Shown piece after piece: positions 17,649 through 26,955 of a stretch of DNA of 64,000 nucleotides; within the stretch, counting starts at the first letter, position 1; the number at the start of each line of letters is the position of its first letter. The notes beneath the pieces are model-generated. The model made no database searches and was not told the origin of the DNA. It saw nothing but the letters and a program-made list of their open reading frames with translations. The stretch lies in NCBI RefSeq assembly GCF_005435165.1, contig NZ_SGUC01000008.1:44662-108661 (forward strand), given 5' to 3'. Made by a program: the position numbers and the translations under genes. This DNA comes from Halorubrum sp. GN11_10-6_MGM. GTDB taxonomy: Archaea; Halobacteriota; Halobacteria; Halobacteriales; Haloferacaceae.

Positions 17649-17888
17649 CATCTCAACAATATATTTTCTACCCCCGTCTCAGAGGTAGGAAGAATACGGG
17701 GAACCGGACACCTCTTGACGAATTTATCGAGAACAGAGGAGAACATCTGTGTCTTTGTGGGATGAATCCAGCTACTCTGTTGAATCCGCAGAAGGCGTCG
17801 GGATCGGGTCCTCCTGTACTCGGTTCAGGACCGCTGCCGAGAGAATTCGGAGATGGAATCTTGGCAGAGGGCGAGAAGATCGAGATCA

Positions 17889-18248
17889 CTAGGTGGATAG
17901 GTCCAATTCATCGACGACGAAGAGCGAAAGCTGCGCCGACTGGCGCAGCAGCACTCGACAGACGCTCATGCTGATCCGGTCGAACGCTTTACACAACGTG
18001 GACGGCGCAGAGAGATCGGCCGCGTTGAGGCCGATCTCCCCGGTTATTTGTGGCATCTCTTTGAGCAGGTCGATCGTCATGCGGTACGACGAATCGAGGT
18101 AAATCCGCAGACAGTGAAGGGAAACGAGTGCGTAGTCGGCGAATCCGCCGCCACCTTCCGGGGCGGCGGATTCGCCTCCATCGCCAGTAACTCTTTGAGC
18201 AACCGGTACAACCTCCCCGATGAAGCGGGAGATTTGCGTCATGGTCAA
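17889..18248 (-). pseudogene. Transposase remnant, N-terminal part (IS5-like ISH family)
   Basis: The frame encodes MTMTQISRFIGEVVPVAQRV, DYALVSLHCLRIYLDSSYRM and PSTLCKAFDRISMSVCRVLL. The last phrase matches the start of the second transposase remnant at 26956-27391 (ASTLCKAFRRLDMAVWRVIL), so both belong to one IS5-like family. Only about the first 110 residues remain; the catalytic DDE part is absent. A Gly/Glu-rich insert (GGESAAPEGGGG) interrupts the N-terminus. An IS-end-like CTCTGTTGAATCC lies near 17779. Confidence 0.75.
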
Positions 18249-18386
18249 CGGAACTCTCCCGCTTCAACTCCTTTGATTTAGCGGCCTACCTCGCCTCCGT
18301 ATGGCGATTCAACACAGCCAAATTAACCTACTAGTGGCGATGCGAGCTCAAAACAGTGAAGCCTCGAAGCTTGTCCCCGAGGTAGT

Positions 18387-19040
18387 TCACAAATCCTCGT
18401 CTAACGCCCCGTAGAGCCCTTTTTGGATCCGCGCCGCGACTCCAGTGAGGTGCGCCTGTCCGAATGTCGCCACGATCAACGCCCCTACAGAGTTGTACAT
18501 CTGGTCGAGAACCGTGTCATCAAGCCCATGCTGAGCGAGCGGCATCGAGATCCCGGTCTTGGCGGAGACGATGTCAAGCGCGAACTCGAACAGTTCCCAG
18601 ACGACGCCGAACGCGAGCACCACCACAAAGATGAACACAAACGCGAAGCGCGCTGGGATCTCGACTTGATCGCTGTGGAGGTCAATCGCTCGCAGCGTCG
18701 TGTATCCTGCGCCGGCGACCAGCGACGCCGAGAGAGCGTGCGTGAGGTGATCCCACCACGGGATCAGCGCATAGAACCATGCCGATCCAAGCGTGTGGAG
18801 GAACACCGCCGACGTAATCCACACGCCAAGCCATGGATTGGGGGGAATGTTGTAGTTGCGTTCAAGCAGCGCCGGAATGAACGTGACGAACAGACCGATC
18901 CCACCATTAGTGATCGCCTTCGGCTGGCCGAACACCACGCCGTAGCCAACGATAGCGACCAAGAGAACCTGCATCACCCTCGTAATCCGCCGCTGCGTCC
19001 GAAGCGACGAGTGATCCCGGAGGGTGCCTCGAACACTCAT
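18387..19040 (-). CDS. Polytopic membrane protein, DUF2238-like
   Basis: From the ATG at 19040 the product is 217 residues with about six membrane helices. Conserved-looking polar residues lie inside helices: WWDHLTHALSASLVAGAGYT at about 93-112 and VVLAFGVVWELFEFALDIVS at about 142-161, the D..H and E(L)FE pattern of DUF2238/YjdF-type proteins of unknown function. The start overlaps the previous gene's stop as ATGA, so the two are translationally coupled. The longer frame upstream is a shadow of that gene. Confidence 0.75.
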   Translation of the reverse strand: MSVRGTLRDHSSLRTQRRITRVMQVLLVAIVGYGVVFGQPKAITNGGIGLFVTFIPALLERNYNIPPNPWLGVWITSAVFLHTLGSAWFYALIPWWDHLTHALSASLVAGAGYTTLRAIDLHSDQVEIPARFAFVFIFVVVLAFGVVWELFEFALDIVSAKTGISMPLAQHGLDDTVLDQMYNSVGALIVATFGQAHLTGVAARIQKGLYGALDEDL

Positions 19041-19744
19041 CGGCGCACCACCCACCCTATCACTCGGCGAAGATATGCTTCGCGCCGCCGGAAGTACGCG
19101 TCGAAGAGGATCCCGGCGACGAGTCCGGCCAGCGTAACGTAGAGCCACTCGATCATCAGCGCCTCGTTGGTCGTCAGCAAGTTGGTACCGAGCATCCGAT
19201 CGGCGTTCCACCGTAGGACCGTCCACGCCGCCGCCGTTGCCAGCGTCGTCATCACGACGAAGACCACGGCGAACCAGTGTGTCACGCGTAGCGTGGTGAA
19301 CATCTGAAGTTCCACAGTGATGATCAGCGCGAACGCGGCGATCGCGAGATACGCTGCGAACGTTCCCATTTCTCCCCCGAAGAGCGCACGCACCAGAACC
19401 GGCAACAGCGCGAGCCCGAGCACCTCCCATGGGAGCATCACTTTCGGGTCTCGCGCCGCGACCGCCGGTGCGGCCACAACGACGATCATCGCGGCGATGA
19501 TAGCCATCGGGAGGAGGTCGAATTCGAACAGGCTCTCGACGAACACTCCCGCGAGCACCGTCACCATCGCCCACGCGACCAACGCGTTCGTCCGCCCGCT
19601 ACGGAGCAACCGCCCCAGTCGGCCCTCAATAGCGTCTCCTTCCAGAACGTCAAGTTCGGAATCAGACGGATCGACTCCGTCAATCTCAGCCCCAGAGTTT
19701 CCATCTGTGGCTTCCGAAGCGGATTCGTCGGAATTCATACTCAT
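19037..19744 (-). CDS. Polytopic membrane protein of unknown function
   Basis: The 235-residue protein has an acidic Ser/Asp-rich N-terminus (SDESASEATDGNSGAEID), then six or seven membrane helices from about residue 52 on, several with RN/RW caps (TVLRWNADRMLGTN, ALMIEWLYVTLAG). The end is arginine-rich (FRRREAYLRRVIGWVVRR), which fits a cytoplasmic tail. It forms an ATGA-coupled pair with the DUF2238-like gene. A physical complex of the two is plausible. Confidence 0.75.
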   Translation of the reverse strand: MSMNSDESASEATDGNSGAEIDGVDPSDSELDVLEGDAIEGRLGRLLRSGRTNALVAWAMVTVLAGVFVESLFEFDLLPMAIIAAMIVVVAAPAVAARDPKVMLPWEVLGLALLPVLVRALFGGEMGTFAAYLAIAAFALIITVELQMFTTLRVTHWFAVVFVVMTTLATAAAWTVLRWNADRMLGTNLLTTNEALMIEWLYVTLAGLVAGILFDAYFRRREAYLRRVIGWVVRR

Positions 19745-19942
19745 ATTCGGTCCGCCCCTCAGATATGGATTGCCTTTACAACACGCCAGACAGGCGCACT
19801 TTTGCCCGTCACGTCTATCTTTCAGCCATGAATTATCGACGCTAGTGAATATTCACACGCTTGATTGCTGAAAAAATTCGCCACCGATTCGCTTGGTATG
19901 ACCTCAGTACTAATCGACATCTGATCAGAATATATCGCCTAG

Positions 19943-19959
19943 GGGGATTTCAACAAAGG
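19943..19959 (+). repeat. Solo IS end (GGATTTCAACAAAGG)
   Basis: GGGATTTCAACAAAGGA is nearly the right-hand inverted repeat of the segment at 6702-6717. No partner end or transposase is nearby, so it is a decayed insertion scar or a stray end in the AT-rich gap upstream of the potassium channel's 3' end. Confidence 0.35.
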
Positions 19960-20014
19960 ATATCTCACTTGGGTCGCTGTGGGTGTCCCGTACCGATCGC
20001 CTTGGAGTATAGTT

Positions 20015-21205
20015 CTAGTGATTACGATTGTCTTCTTGCTTCTTTTGTAAATGTTGGACGACCTCAGTTGCTGTGTCTTGTTGGGTCCGAGCAGATTCTG
20101 CCAATAATTCTCCGCCCACGAGCGCCGGACTAATTATCGTATTGGCTCCTACAAAGCGGAATTTCTCAATATTCTCATTATTTGTCGCTGCAGCAACAAT
20201 CCAGATATCGTCGTCTTGTTTTCTCACGGTGATTGCCGTCATAATGTCTTCTGCGTCGTCTTCTGTAGCAATAACGACGGCACGCGCCGTATCTAGCCGA
20301 GCTCGTTCAAATGTCTCATTCGATGTCCGAGAACCATGTAATTCTAAAACATCTGATTCAGTGAAGCTTTGGGGCGCATCCGTATCAGAAATAACCAATA
20401 TTGAGCAATCTCTCTGTAAATTATCAATAATTGGGGCGGTCAATTGATCATTTCCAGCGACAATGATATGATCTGAAAGTTGGTCAAGTTCAGCGTCGTC
20501 TGTCATACCTAATGCCTCGGTAAACCGGTTCTCAATAGCGGGAGTTAAGAGTGTACCAAGTGCGACAGCAAACGTAGCCGTGCTAACGATTAAGACAGAC
20601 AGCGCGTATAAGCGGGCAAATCCACTTTCCGGAATGGGCGTGGCATCGCCGTATCCAACCGTGCTTCCAGTTACAATCGTAAAATAAAATGCATCTAGTA
20701 GAGTGTCAATTCCCCGGAACTCATTCCGAAGTGAATACGTTCCAATCGTACCGTACGCCTGCGCGCCGACCAAAGCCAAGCCCGCAGCAATTTGCGTGTC
20801 TGTCAGTGTGACGTTTCGATCGAATACCCCTTCTTTAGATAATAATATCACAAATACGACGAGAGAGAGCAGTACAAGCGGTGTCGAAAATACGCTTGAC
20901 TGAAGAACTCCCTGAATCGTTACCGTGGGAACGAGAAAGAGAGATACGTACCACGCAGCCCGCCATCGTCGCCGAAGACCGTAACTGGTGAGAAAAAGAA
21001 GGAACCCAGTTAGCGACCCTGTAAAGCCGGCAGACTCTGTCGCACTTAATGGCAACTGATCGGCAATAAAATTAATTTTTGCGGCACCTGTTAGCGTCGC
21101 CACACCTGTTACTATTGACAGAACAGAAAGTACAGCAACTAACTGTACGATTCCTTTCGTGGATTTTATATAACTAATTGAAACGGATTTTGCTGTGTCA
21201 GTCAC
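20015..21205 (-). CDS. Potassium channel with RCK/TrkA-N domain
   Basis: The 396-residue protein has an unusual N-terminal membrane part with four helices (about 18-40, 60-76, 83-100, 108-124), then the two-helix pore with selectivity filter TVGYGD (182-187), and a C-terminal Rossmann RCK domain (LSDHIIVAGNDQLTAPIIDN at about 233-252). The second 'G.G' of the nucleotide site is changed to GNDQL. The channel likely passes K+ and is gated by a ligand at the RCK domain. The gene is noticeably more AT-rich than its neighbours, a sign of transfer. It stands alone. Confidence 0.9.
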   Translation of the reverse strand: MTDTAKSVSISYIKSTKGIVQLVAVLSVLSIVTGVATLTGAAKINFIADQLPLSATESAGFTGSLTGFLLFLTSYGLRRRWRAAWYVSLFLVPTVTIQGVLQSSVFSTPLVLLSLVVFVILLSKEGVFDRNVTLTDTQIAAGLALVGAQAYGTIGTYSLRNEFRGIDTLLDAFYFTIVTGSTVGYGDATPIPESGFARLYALSVLIVSTATFAVALGTLLTPAIENRFTEALGMTDDAELDQLSDHIIVAGNDQLTAPIIDNLQRDCSILVISDTDAPQSFTESDVLELHGSRTSNETFERARLDTARAVVIATEDDAEDIMTAITVRKQDDDIWIVAAATNNENIEKFRFVGANTIISPALVGGELLAESARTQQDTATEVVQHLQKKQEDNRNH

Positions 21206-21418
21206 AGTTCTATCACGTAATTACGTATCGGGATTCTCAGACAATTCTGACGCTGTGAAGCCACCATCTTGAGCGAGATCTTACGTAACACGAGATCAAT
21301 TGGATTCACTCTGGTCATAAGTTCTTGCTAGAGGAATAGAATCTTGAGTCCTGACAAACAAAAAGTCACCCACGCCACACCAACATACCTTTCTTGTAAT
21401 GTGGCAATTAGTAGGTAA

Positions 21419-22588
21419 ATGGAATATAGCTCAGGACTACGACGGCGGATCATCTTCGGAATTGGAGGGTTAGGATTAGTAGCTGCTGTCATTTTTGTTT
21501 TAATCCAGTTTCAGGCAACGCTCATATTTGCAATCTTTCTCTACTACGCAAGCCGCCCAATTTATCGTAAACTCGAGAACCTCTCGCTTCCGTCGCGACT
21601 CCAAGGCCATCGCGTTCCCTATCGCCGTCAAGTTCTTGCCATGGTTACAATTGCTATTTTCCTACTGCCGTTTCTCTTTTTGCTCACATACACCCTTGTA
21701 CTGGTAGTACCCGAAATCCAACGGCTCGCTGGAGGGGATGGTCCTGGTGTAGCATATCTGTCTGCACTACAGTCGGCACAAGGAAGTGGACTTCCGGGTC
21801 CACTCGTAGGGCTAGAAATCAGTGACATACTTGTGCTGAGTCCTGAGGAAGTCGTAGCAATCCTCAACGACCCCGCAGTTCAGACATGGGTCGAACAAAT
21901 GGTTGCTACGCTGACCGGTTCAGTCGGGTTCATCGCAAACGCAGCACTCCATGGATTCATTCTTCTGGCCGGGACATATTATATGCTTACTGACGGCTCA
22001 CGACTTGTAGACTGGTTTCTCGACAATTTTGATGAATCAGGTGTTGTCGGGTCATACGCGGTAGCTGTTGATGATGAACTGTCTTCCATCCTCTTCGGTA
22101 ATATCTTAAACGCATTTGTGACCGGTATCATCGGAATTCTTGTCTTTTCTGGATATAATCTCGTTGCACCAGGAGCAGTAAACGTTCCATTTGCGCCCCT
22201 AGTCGGCGCACTCACAGGAGCAGGAAGTTTAATACCAGTTGTGGGAATGAAAATTGTGTACCTCCCTGTCGGAGCAATTCTCGCGATAGCTGCTGTCACC
22301 AGTGGTCAGGCAAGCGCGTTCGGCTTCGTGATCCTGTTTCTCGTTTTGGCGTTCGTAGTCGTTGATACGATTCCTGACTTTCTAATCCGCCCGTATGTGA
22401 GCGGCAACCGGACACATGTGGGCCTACTGATGTTTGCCTATATTCTCGGACCGATCGCGTTCGGGTTCTACGGGATTTTTCTTGGCCCAATACTGCTTGT
22501 CCTCCTCGCAGAGTTCTTTAGAACTATTGCATCGTACGTTCTCACCGGCAGACAGCCACATGAACAATCAAGTCTCTCGGACTACTGA
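21419..22588 (+). CDS. AI-2E family transporter (PerM-like)
   Basis: The 389-residue protein has about eight membrane helices and the family pattern: a long second loop (about 90-170) rich in charged residues, then DELSSILFGNILNAFVTGII, a GAGSLIPVVG turn, and DFLIRPYVSGNRTHVGLLMF near residue 325. The family exports autoinducer-2 or ions in bacteria; in haloarchaea the substrate is unknown. It is monocistronic, and like the channel beside it uses more AT codons than the flanking core genes. Confidence 0.9.
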   Translation: MEYSSGLRRRIIFGIGGLGLVAAVIFVLIQFQATLIFAIFLYYASRPIYRKLENLSLPSRLQGHRVPYRRQVLAMVTIAIFLLPFLFLLTYTLVLVVPEIQRLAGGDGPGVAYLSALQSAQGSGLPGPLVGLEISDILVLSPEEVVAILNDPAVQTWVEQMVATLTGSVGFIANAALHGFILLAGTYYMLTDGSRLVDWFLDNFDESGVVGSYAVAVDDELSSILFGNILNAFVTGIIGILVFSGYNLVAPGAVNVPFAPLVGALTGAGSLIPVVGMKIVYLPVGAILAIAAVTSGQASAFGFVILFLVLAFVVVDTIPDFLIRPYVSGNRTHVGLLMFAYILGPIAFGFYGIFLGPILLVLLAEFFRTIASYVLTGRQPHEQSSLSDY

Positions 22589-22750
22589 ATAGCCCGCTAA
22601 TAGCAATGTTTGTCTCCATATCTGTGAACAGAAGCCGAGACGCATCTTACCGACCAACACCTAGAGACATCAAATACTACGTGGACACAGCGGTCATTTG
22701 GATACAGACGGAAACACATAGTTAGCTACGGGCCAACCTTCTAAGCATCC

Positions 22751-23485
22751 GTGTACACAATCGCTGACCTACCTATCGGGAATACACTCCAGACGGTTGA
22801 ATACGATCTCGGGCTCGAATCGGCACTCCGTCAGATGTCTGAGTACAGCTACACACAGATCGGTGTCGAACGCGACGGCGAGTTGGTCGGGATTGTCACC
22901 TACAGATCAGTCGTCCGGACTCTCCTTGCATTCCATCAACTGGAGGTCGGACACAAAACGCTCGATAAGATTTCGGTCGGCGCAGCAGTCGAAGATGCAC
23001 ACACCATCAGCGAGGATGAGAACCTTCTGGCCATATTCGATGCACTCGCAGAATACACGTACATCGTGGTCGATCGAGACGACGAGTGGCGGATTCTAAC
23101 CGACTACGACCTCCTGACACGACTGAAACAGATGCTTGAGCCGTTTCTGTTGATCGAGTCCATCGAGATGCAGTTGCGCAAGATTTTCACGCGAGTGTTC
23201 GGTGATGCGCTGTCGGAGCAGCTAGCCGAAACGTTCGACGAGGAACACCCACTGCCAACGCCAGCGTCGATCGAGCATTGCAGTTACGCACACTATGCCC
23301 AATTCATCTCGATTCATTGGGGGGAATTTGAGTCGCTCTTTGATGATCAACAGGACGTGATCCGCGAGTTAGTGCTTGAAATCGGGGATATGCGAAATCA
23401 GCTCTTCCACTTTCGAGTCGACGACCCGGACGAATTTGACCGAGACCTGCTCCGCTTCGGTCAGTCGTACTTTTCCTCCGTGTGA
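22751..23485 (+). CDS. CBS-pair protein with HEPN (Swt1-like) C-terminus
   Basis: The 244-residue protein starts with GTG. Residues 10-120 form two CBS motifs (GVERDGELVGIVTYRSVVRT and VVDRDDEWRILTDYDLLTRL), normally an adenosyl-ligand sensor. Residues 130-244 resemble HEPN domains of the Swt1 type: a long helix (IESIEMQLRKIFTRVFGDAL), 'HWGEFESLFDD' and the RNase-type signature Arg215-Asn216...His220 in MRNQLFHFR. HEPN proteins with R-x4-H often cleave RNA. So the protein may be a nucleotide-sensing ribonuclease or its remnant; neither activity is proven. No partner gene is adjacent. Confidence 0.7.
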   Translation: MYTIADLPIGNTLQTVEYDLGLESALRQMSEYSYTQIGVERDGELVGIVTYRSVVRTLLAFHQLEVGHKTLDKISVGAAVEDAHTISEDENLLAIFDALAEYTYIVVDRDDEWRILTDYDLLTRLKQMLEPFLLIESIEMQLRKIFTRVFGDALSEQLAETFDEEHPLPTPASIEHCSYAHYAQFISIHWGEFESLFDDQQDVIRELVLEIGDMRNQLFHFRVDDPDEFDRDLLRFGQSYFSSV

Positions 23486-23588
23486 CTTCTGAGTTCGTGC
23501 GCGGGGGGTCCTGAGTATCATACGGCTTGTCGGCAAATCGAGCAACTGGCTTGGGCTCTATGTATTGAAAGAGCCAGTCTCAACTACT

Positions 23589-23660
23589 GGTGGACCCCCA
23601 ATTTGATTCACGCACCCGCAAATCGCCAGACTACAGTCCATCAGCAATGTGTTACACAAG
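23589..23660 (+). repeat. Left long inverted repeat flanking the histidine kinase
   Basis: A 72-bp stretch including CCCAATTTGATTCACGCACC and AGTCCATCAGCAATGTG aligns with the reverse complement of 26313-26386 with few mismatches over its whole length (for example AATTTGATTCAC and CAGTCCATCA are shared). It lies 10 bp beyond the kinase stop codon. Confidence 0.75.
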
Positions 23661-23670
23661 ATTTAAACGT

Positions 23671-26169
23671 CTATTTATTCACGAAATTAACGTTCGTGAT
23701 CTCAAACCGTGCTCCACCGTCCGTCCCGTCCGTAACGCGAATCTGCCAGTCGTGAGCATCGACAATCTGTTTGACAATATTCAGTCCGAACCCAGTTCCA
23801 TTTGCCGACTGCGAGTAGCCGAGCTCAAAGACAGCGTTGCGTTCGTCGGGCGGAATGCCTGCCCCATCGTCTTCAACATAGAACCCGTCGGTTAGTTCTC
23901 CGACCGTCACTGTCACTTCTGGCCCACCGTGTTCAACCGCGTTTCGAAACAGGTTCTCAAATACTTGCTTGAGACGACTGCTGTCTGCCCACACGGTTCG
24001 GTCGACGGTAGTAATTACGCGTCCCTGCTCCATCTGAACGTTCTCCCGACACCTGTCAGCTATCGTCGCGAGATCAACCGGCTGAGTGTCACTCACCTCT
24101 TTATTATCCCGAGCCAAAATGAGAAGATCTTCAATCAGCGCCTCCATCCGCTCTAGTGCTCGGCGGACACTGTCGAGATGGTCGTTGTCACACTCGTCGG
24201 CCACCAAGTCAAGATGCCCGGTAGCAACGTTCAGCGGGTTCCGAAGATCGTGAGACACAACGCTGGCGAACTCTTCTAGTCTCTGTTGGCGTTCTATCCG
24301 CTGAGTAATATCTTGAAACGTGCCGCGCACACCAACGATTTTGCCATCCTCACGCCAAGGCTCGCCGCGGGTACGAACCCATCGCACCTCATCGTCAGCT
24401 GTGACGATGCGTAACTCCAAGTCGTATGGTTCCCCGTCAGTTAACACTCGCTCGACGGCATCCTGAATCGTTGTCTGATCTTCGGGATGATAGAGCCCGA
24501 CTGTGTTCTCGACTGTTGGTTCGAAGTCCATGTTGACGCCGTGAATCTGGTAGACTTCATCGGTCCATCGGAGTGACTCTGTTCGGCGGTCAAGCTCCCA
24601 GCCACCGACGTTTGCGACGGTCTGGGTCTGTGAAAGGAACTCGTTGGCCTGCTCAAGTTCTTGATTTTGCTGCTTACGAGTCGTGACATCACGATATAAC
24701 CATATGTTCGCTTCACCTTCGGACAGGGTATATGGCACGTAATCACGTTCCAACACGCGACCATCTGTGAGTTGGAGTTCCTCGTTTTGAACCAGCTCCC
24801 GGTGTTCAAGTCGCTCGGAAATCACTTCGATGAACGCCTCTGGGTCGGTGAATCGGGATTTAAATTCTTCAGCTGCTGTGGCGCAGTCGCGTCCAATTAC
24901 TTCCTCACTGTCGATCGGAACGCCAAGTGTTTCGCCCAACTGGCCGTTTGCCATGAGTACGTCACGTTCAGCGTCTTCAACGAGTACGCCCATCGGCAGA
25001 TTTTCGACGATTGTGCGAAGAACAGTATTTGTCTGCTCAAGCTCTTGTTTGCGCTCTTTACGCTCGCTGATATCACGCAAAATCCCAACTGACCCCTCGA
25101 AAGACTCCCCTTCGTAGGGTAAGACGCCCATGTGATCCTCACAGGGAATTGGCTCACCTTGATTGGGCAGAATCTCGATCTCAAACTGTATGCTGTCGGG
25201 ACCGTCCGACGAGAGAATCCGCCCAAGGTGATTTTTCGAGCGGTCGACCACCTCCGATGATTTGATTAGTGTTGGTGACGCTCCAATAATTCTCTCACGC
25301 TCGTACCCAACCAGTTCGATGAACGCGTCGTTCACGTATTCGAAGTGTCCTGTTTCATCAAGTACGTAGACCGGGTCGTTGAGAGTCTCGACGAGTGTTC
25401 GAAATTGAGTGAGTGCCATCTCCTGTTCCTGTTCCACAGAGCGATCCCGTACCGAACAGACTAGCTCACTGGCGTCCGTCTGCGCAACGGTATGATCTTC
25501 GACGAAGGTCGTCCCATCGGCCCGGAGCCCAGTCGTCTCTCCGCTCCAGTAGCCGTCCTCGGCGACCGTCGGCAAGATAACGTCTCGTACGATCGCTGTG
25601 TCGCTGTCGGGGTAGATCAGTTCCCAGTGTTCCCCCTCCATCTCGTTGGGGTCATATCCGTAGATGTCTGCGTAGGCCTGATTGACGTAGATAAACTCAT
25701 CGTCCTCATTAAGGATGCTGATGCCTTCTTGCGCCGTTTCAATGGCTTTGCGCTGCCGTTTGCGCTCTTTGTCTGCACGATATCGTTCGACGGCGTTTCG
25801 CAGTCGGTTCGCCAATACAGTATACTGGTCAGCTACACGCTTTTTCTGGAGATAATCAGTCACGCCAGCGGAGATAGCTTCACCAGCAACCTCCTCAGAG
25901 CCCTTGCCAGTAAACAGCACGAATGGCAGGTCAGGGAAGTTTTTTCGGACAGATTTGAGAAATTCAATACCGTTCTGTGAAGGCATATCATAATCAGAGA
26001 CGATACAGTCAAAGTCGCCAGAAGAGAGGTGTTCTAGCCCCTCACTGGCGCTCGTCGCTGTCGTGACGGTGAAGTTATCATCCTCGCGTTTCAGAAACTC
26101 CGCAGTTAACTCAGCGAAGTCTGGTTCATCGTCGACATGAAGCACATGGATGCTTGCTTCACTGTTCAT
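23671..26169 (-). CDS. REC-multi-PAS sensor histidine kinase
   Basis: From the ATG at 26169 the protein has 832 residues. Order: an N-terminal receiver domain (HVLHVDDEPDFAELTAEFLK with acceptor Asp in FDCIVSDYDMPSQNGIEFLK, and GKGSEEVAG), four PAS/PAC domains (each with 'DITER/DVTTRK/DITQRIERQ' linkers), the HisKA phosphoacceptor ASVVSHDLRNPLNVATGHLD, and the HATPase domain (NLFRNAVEHGGPEV, DDGAGIPPDERNAVFELGYS, GTGFGLNIVK). It is cytoplasmic, with no membrane helix. The stimulus is unknown. No response regulator gene is next to it. I rejected the ATG at 26295, which would add an unrelated 42-residue lead. Long inverted repeats flank the gene. Confidence 0.95.
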   Translation of the reverse strand: MNSEASIHVLHVDDEPDFAELTAEFLKREDDNFTVTTATSASEGLEHLSSGDFDCIVSDYDMPSQNGIEFLKSVRKNFPDLPFVLFTGKGSEEVAGEAISAGVTDYLQKKRVADQYTVLANRLRNAVERYRADKERKRQRKAIETAQEGISILNEDDEFIYVNQAYADIYGYDPNEMEGEHWELIYPDSDTAIVRDVILPTVAEDGYWSGETTGLRADGTTFVEDHTVAQTDASELVCSVRDRSVEQEQEMALTQFRTLVETLNDPVYVLDETGHFEYVNDAFIELVGYERERIIGASPTLIKSSEVVDRSKNHLGRILSSDGPDSIQFEIEILPNQGEPIPCEDHMGVLPYEGESFEGSVGILRDISERKERKQELEQTNTVLRTIVENLPMGVLVEDAERDVLMANGQLGETLGVPIDSEEVIGRDCATAAEEFKSRFTDPEAFIEVISERLEHRELVQNEELQLTDGRVLERDYVPYTLSEGEANIWLYRDVTTRKQQNQELEQANEFLSQTQTVANVGGWELDRRTESLRWTDEVYQIHGVNMDFEPTVENTVGLYHPEDQTTIQDAVERVLTDGEPYDLELRIVTADDEVRWVRTRGEPWREDGKIVGVRGTFQDITQRIERQQRLEEFASVVSHDLRNPLNVATGHLDLVADECDNDHLDSVRRALERMEALIEDLLILARDNKEVSDTQPVDLATIADRCRENVQMEQGRVITTVDRTVWADSSRLKQVFENLFRNAVEHGGPEVTVTVGELTDGFYVEDDGAGIPPDERNAVFELGYSQSANGTGFGLNIVKQIVDAHDWQIRVTDGTDGGARFEITNVNFVNK

Positions 26170-26312
26170 GAACCAATACAGCCATGGCTGGATAATAACA
26201 CTATTCAAGCATTTCTCAAGACAGAAATTCGGAGGGTCGCTGACACGCGGCGTTTCACTGGGATAGCGGCGGAAACTCGATGGTACAGCTGACACTCGCT
26301 GACTCTGTTACC

Positions 26313-26386
26313 TTTGCGTAGCACATTGTTGATGGACTGCGGTCTTTCGGTTTGCGGTGTGTGAATCAAATTGGGAGTTCACGGTA
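26313..26386 (-). repeat. Right long inverted repeat flanking the histidine kinase
   Basis: The reverse complement of this stretch reads through CCCAATTTGATTCACACACC, GCAAACCGAAAGACC and GCAGTCCATCAACAATGTG, matching the left copy at 23589-23660 with few changes. Together they bound about 2.8 kb with the kinase as sole gene. The rest of 26170-26537 is AT-rich promoter-like DNA with nothing else recognised. Confidence 0.75.
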
Positions 26387-26537
26387 GAGATGCTTAGAAG
26401 GTCGATTAGTTCCCCCGCTCAACTAGCGACGACTGTACCAACAATCTCCTACAGAAGAGCGACCGTACAGAAAACGGGGGTTTTCTGAACACCAGCATTA
26501 GAACTAATATTAGCCCTAACAGTAGGCCTATACAACG

Positions 26538-26690
26538 ATGGCGAAAACGCGAGTCAGTCAGGGGGCGAACGGCCAGTACAAAGTGACGGTGCCGAAGGGG
26601 CTCGCCGAAGCGATGGACCTCGACGGCAAGCGTCTCGACTGGAAGGTTAAATCAGGGAGCTCCCTGGAGGTGACAGTGGTCGATGAGTAA
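26538..26690 (+). CDS. Small AbrB/SpoVT-like DNA-binding protein
   Basis: This 50-residue gene reads MAKTRVSQGANGQYKVTVPK then GLAEAMDLDGKRLDWKVKSG and ends in VVDE. The 'G.Y.VTVPK.LAEA....G..LDW.V..G..L.V' pattern is the swapped-hairpin AbrB fold. Its stop overlaps the ATG of the serine-recombinase gene (ATGAGTAA), the arrangement of a small regulator coupled to a recombinase. It is shorter than the usual ORF cut-off. A purine-rich AT-rich promoter precedes it. Confidence 0.75.
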   Translation: MAKTRVSQGANGQYKVTVPKGLAEAMDLDGKRLDWKVKSGSSLEVTVVDE

Positions 26691-26955
26691 AGCGCTCGCG
26701 TGGATCCGGAAGTCGAAGGGTGACGATGACGACGTCGGACTCGAAGTCCAGCGTGGACTGGTCCGAGGTCTCGCGAGGGACGTCGCCGGCCAGGTGGAAG
26801 TTCTCGACCTCGGGATCCACACTGGCTTCTCGTCGATGACCCGAGACGATCCGGCGGGCCTCCTTGACCAGAACGAGCGCGTTCAGGAATGTGTCGGCGA
26901 GCTCGAAGCCGGCGAGTATTCGCACCTCGTGGCGTGGGACGATCGCCGGATGTGA
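26683..26955 (+). pseudogene. Serine recombinase N-terminus, truncated by an inserted element
   Basis: The protein begins MSKALAWIRKSKGDDDDVGL and continues EVQRGLVRGLARDVAG..., with the strand/loop pattern of serine resolvases (Y/W-IR-S, GLEVQR), TRDDPAGLLDQNERVQECVG and HLVAWDDRRM. The nucleophile Ser11 lies in IRKSKGD. It stops after about 90 residues, just where a recombinase would continue 'DRRxxR' into helix E and the DNA-binding part. The sequence after 26956 belongs to a transposase remnant on the other strand, so the gene was cut by an insertion. Overlaps the AbrB-like gene by 8 bp. Confidence 0.7.

Noticed and set aside
17762..17974. 70-residue plus-strand frame behind the RND gene
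   Set aside because: Begins plausibly (MNPATLLNPQKASG) but runs into the transposase remnant and has no homologue I recognise; not enough support.
18423..19142. 239-residue plus-strand frame
   Set aside because: Antisense to the two membrane protein genes and made mostly of Arg/His/Glu, typical of a shadow frame.
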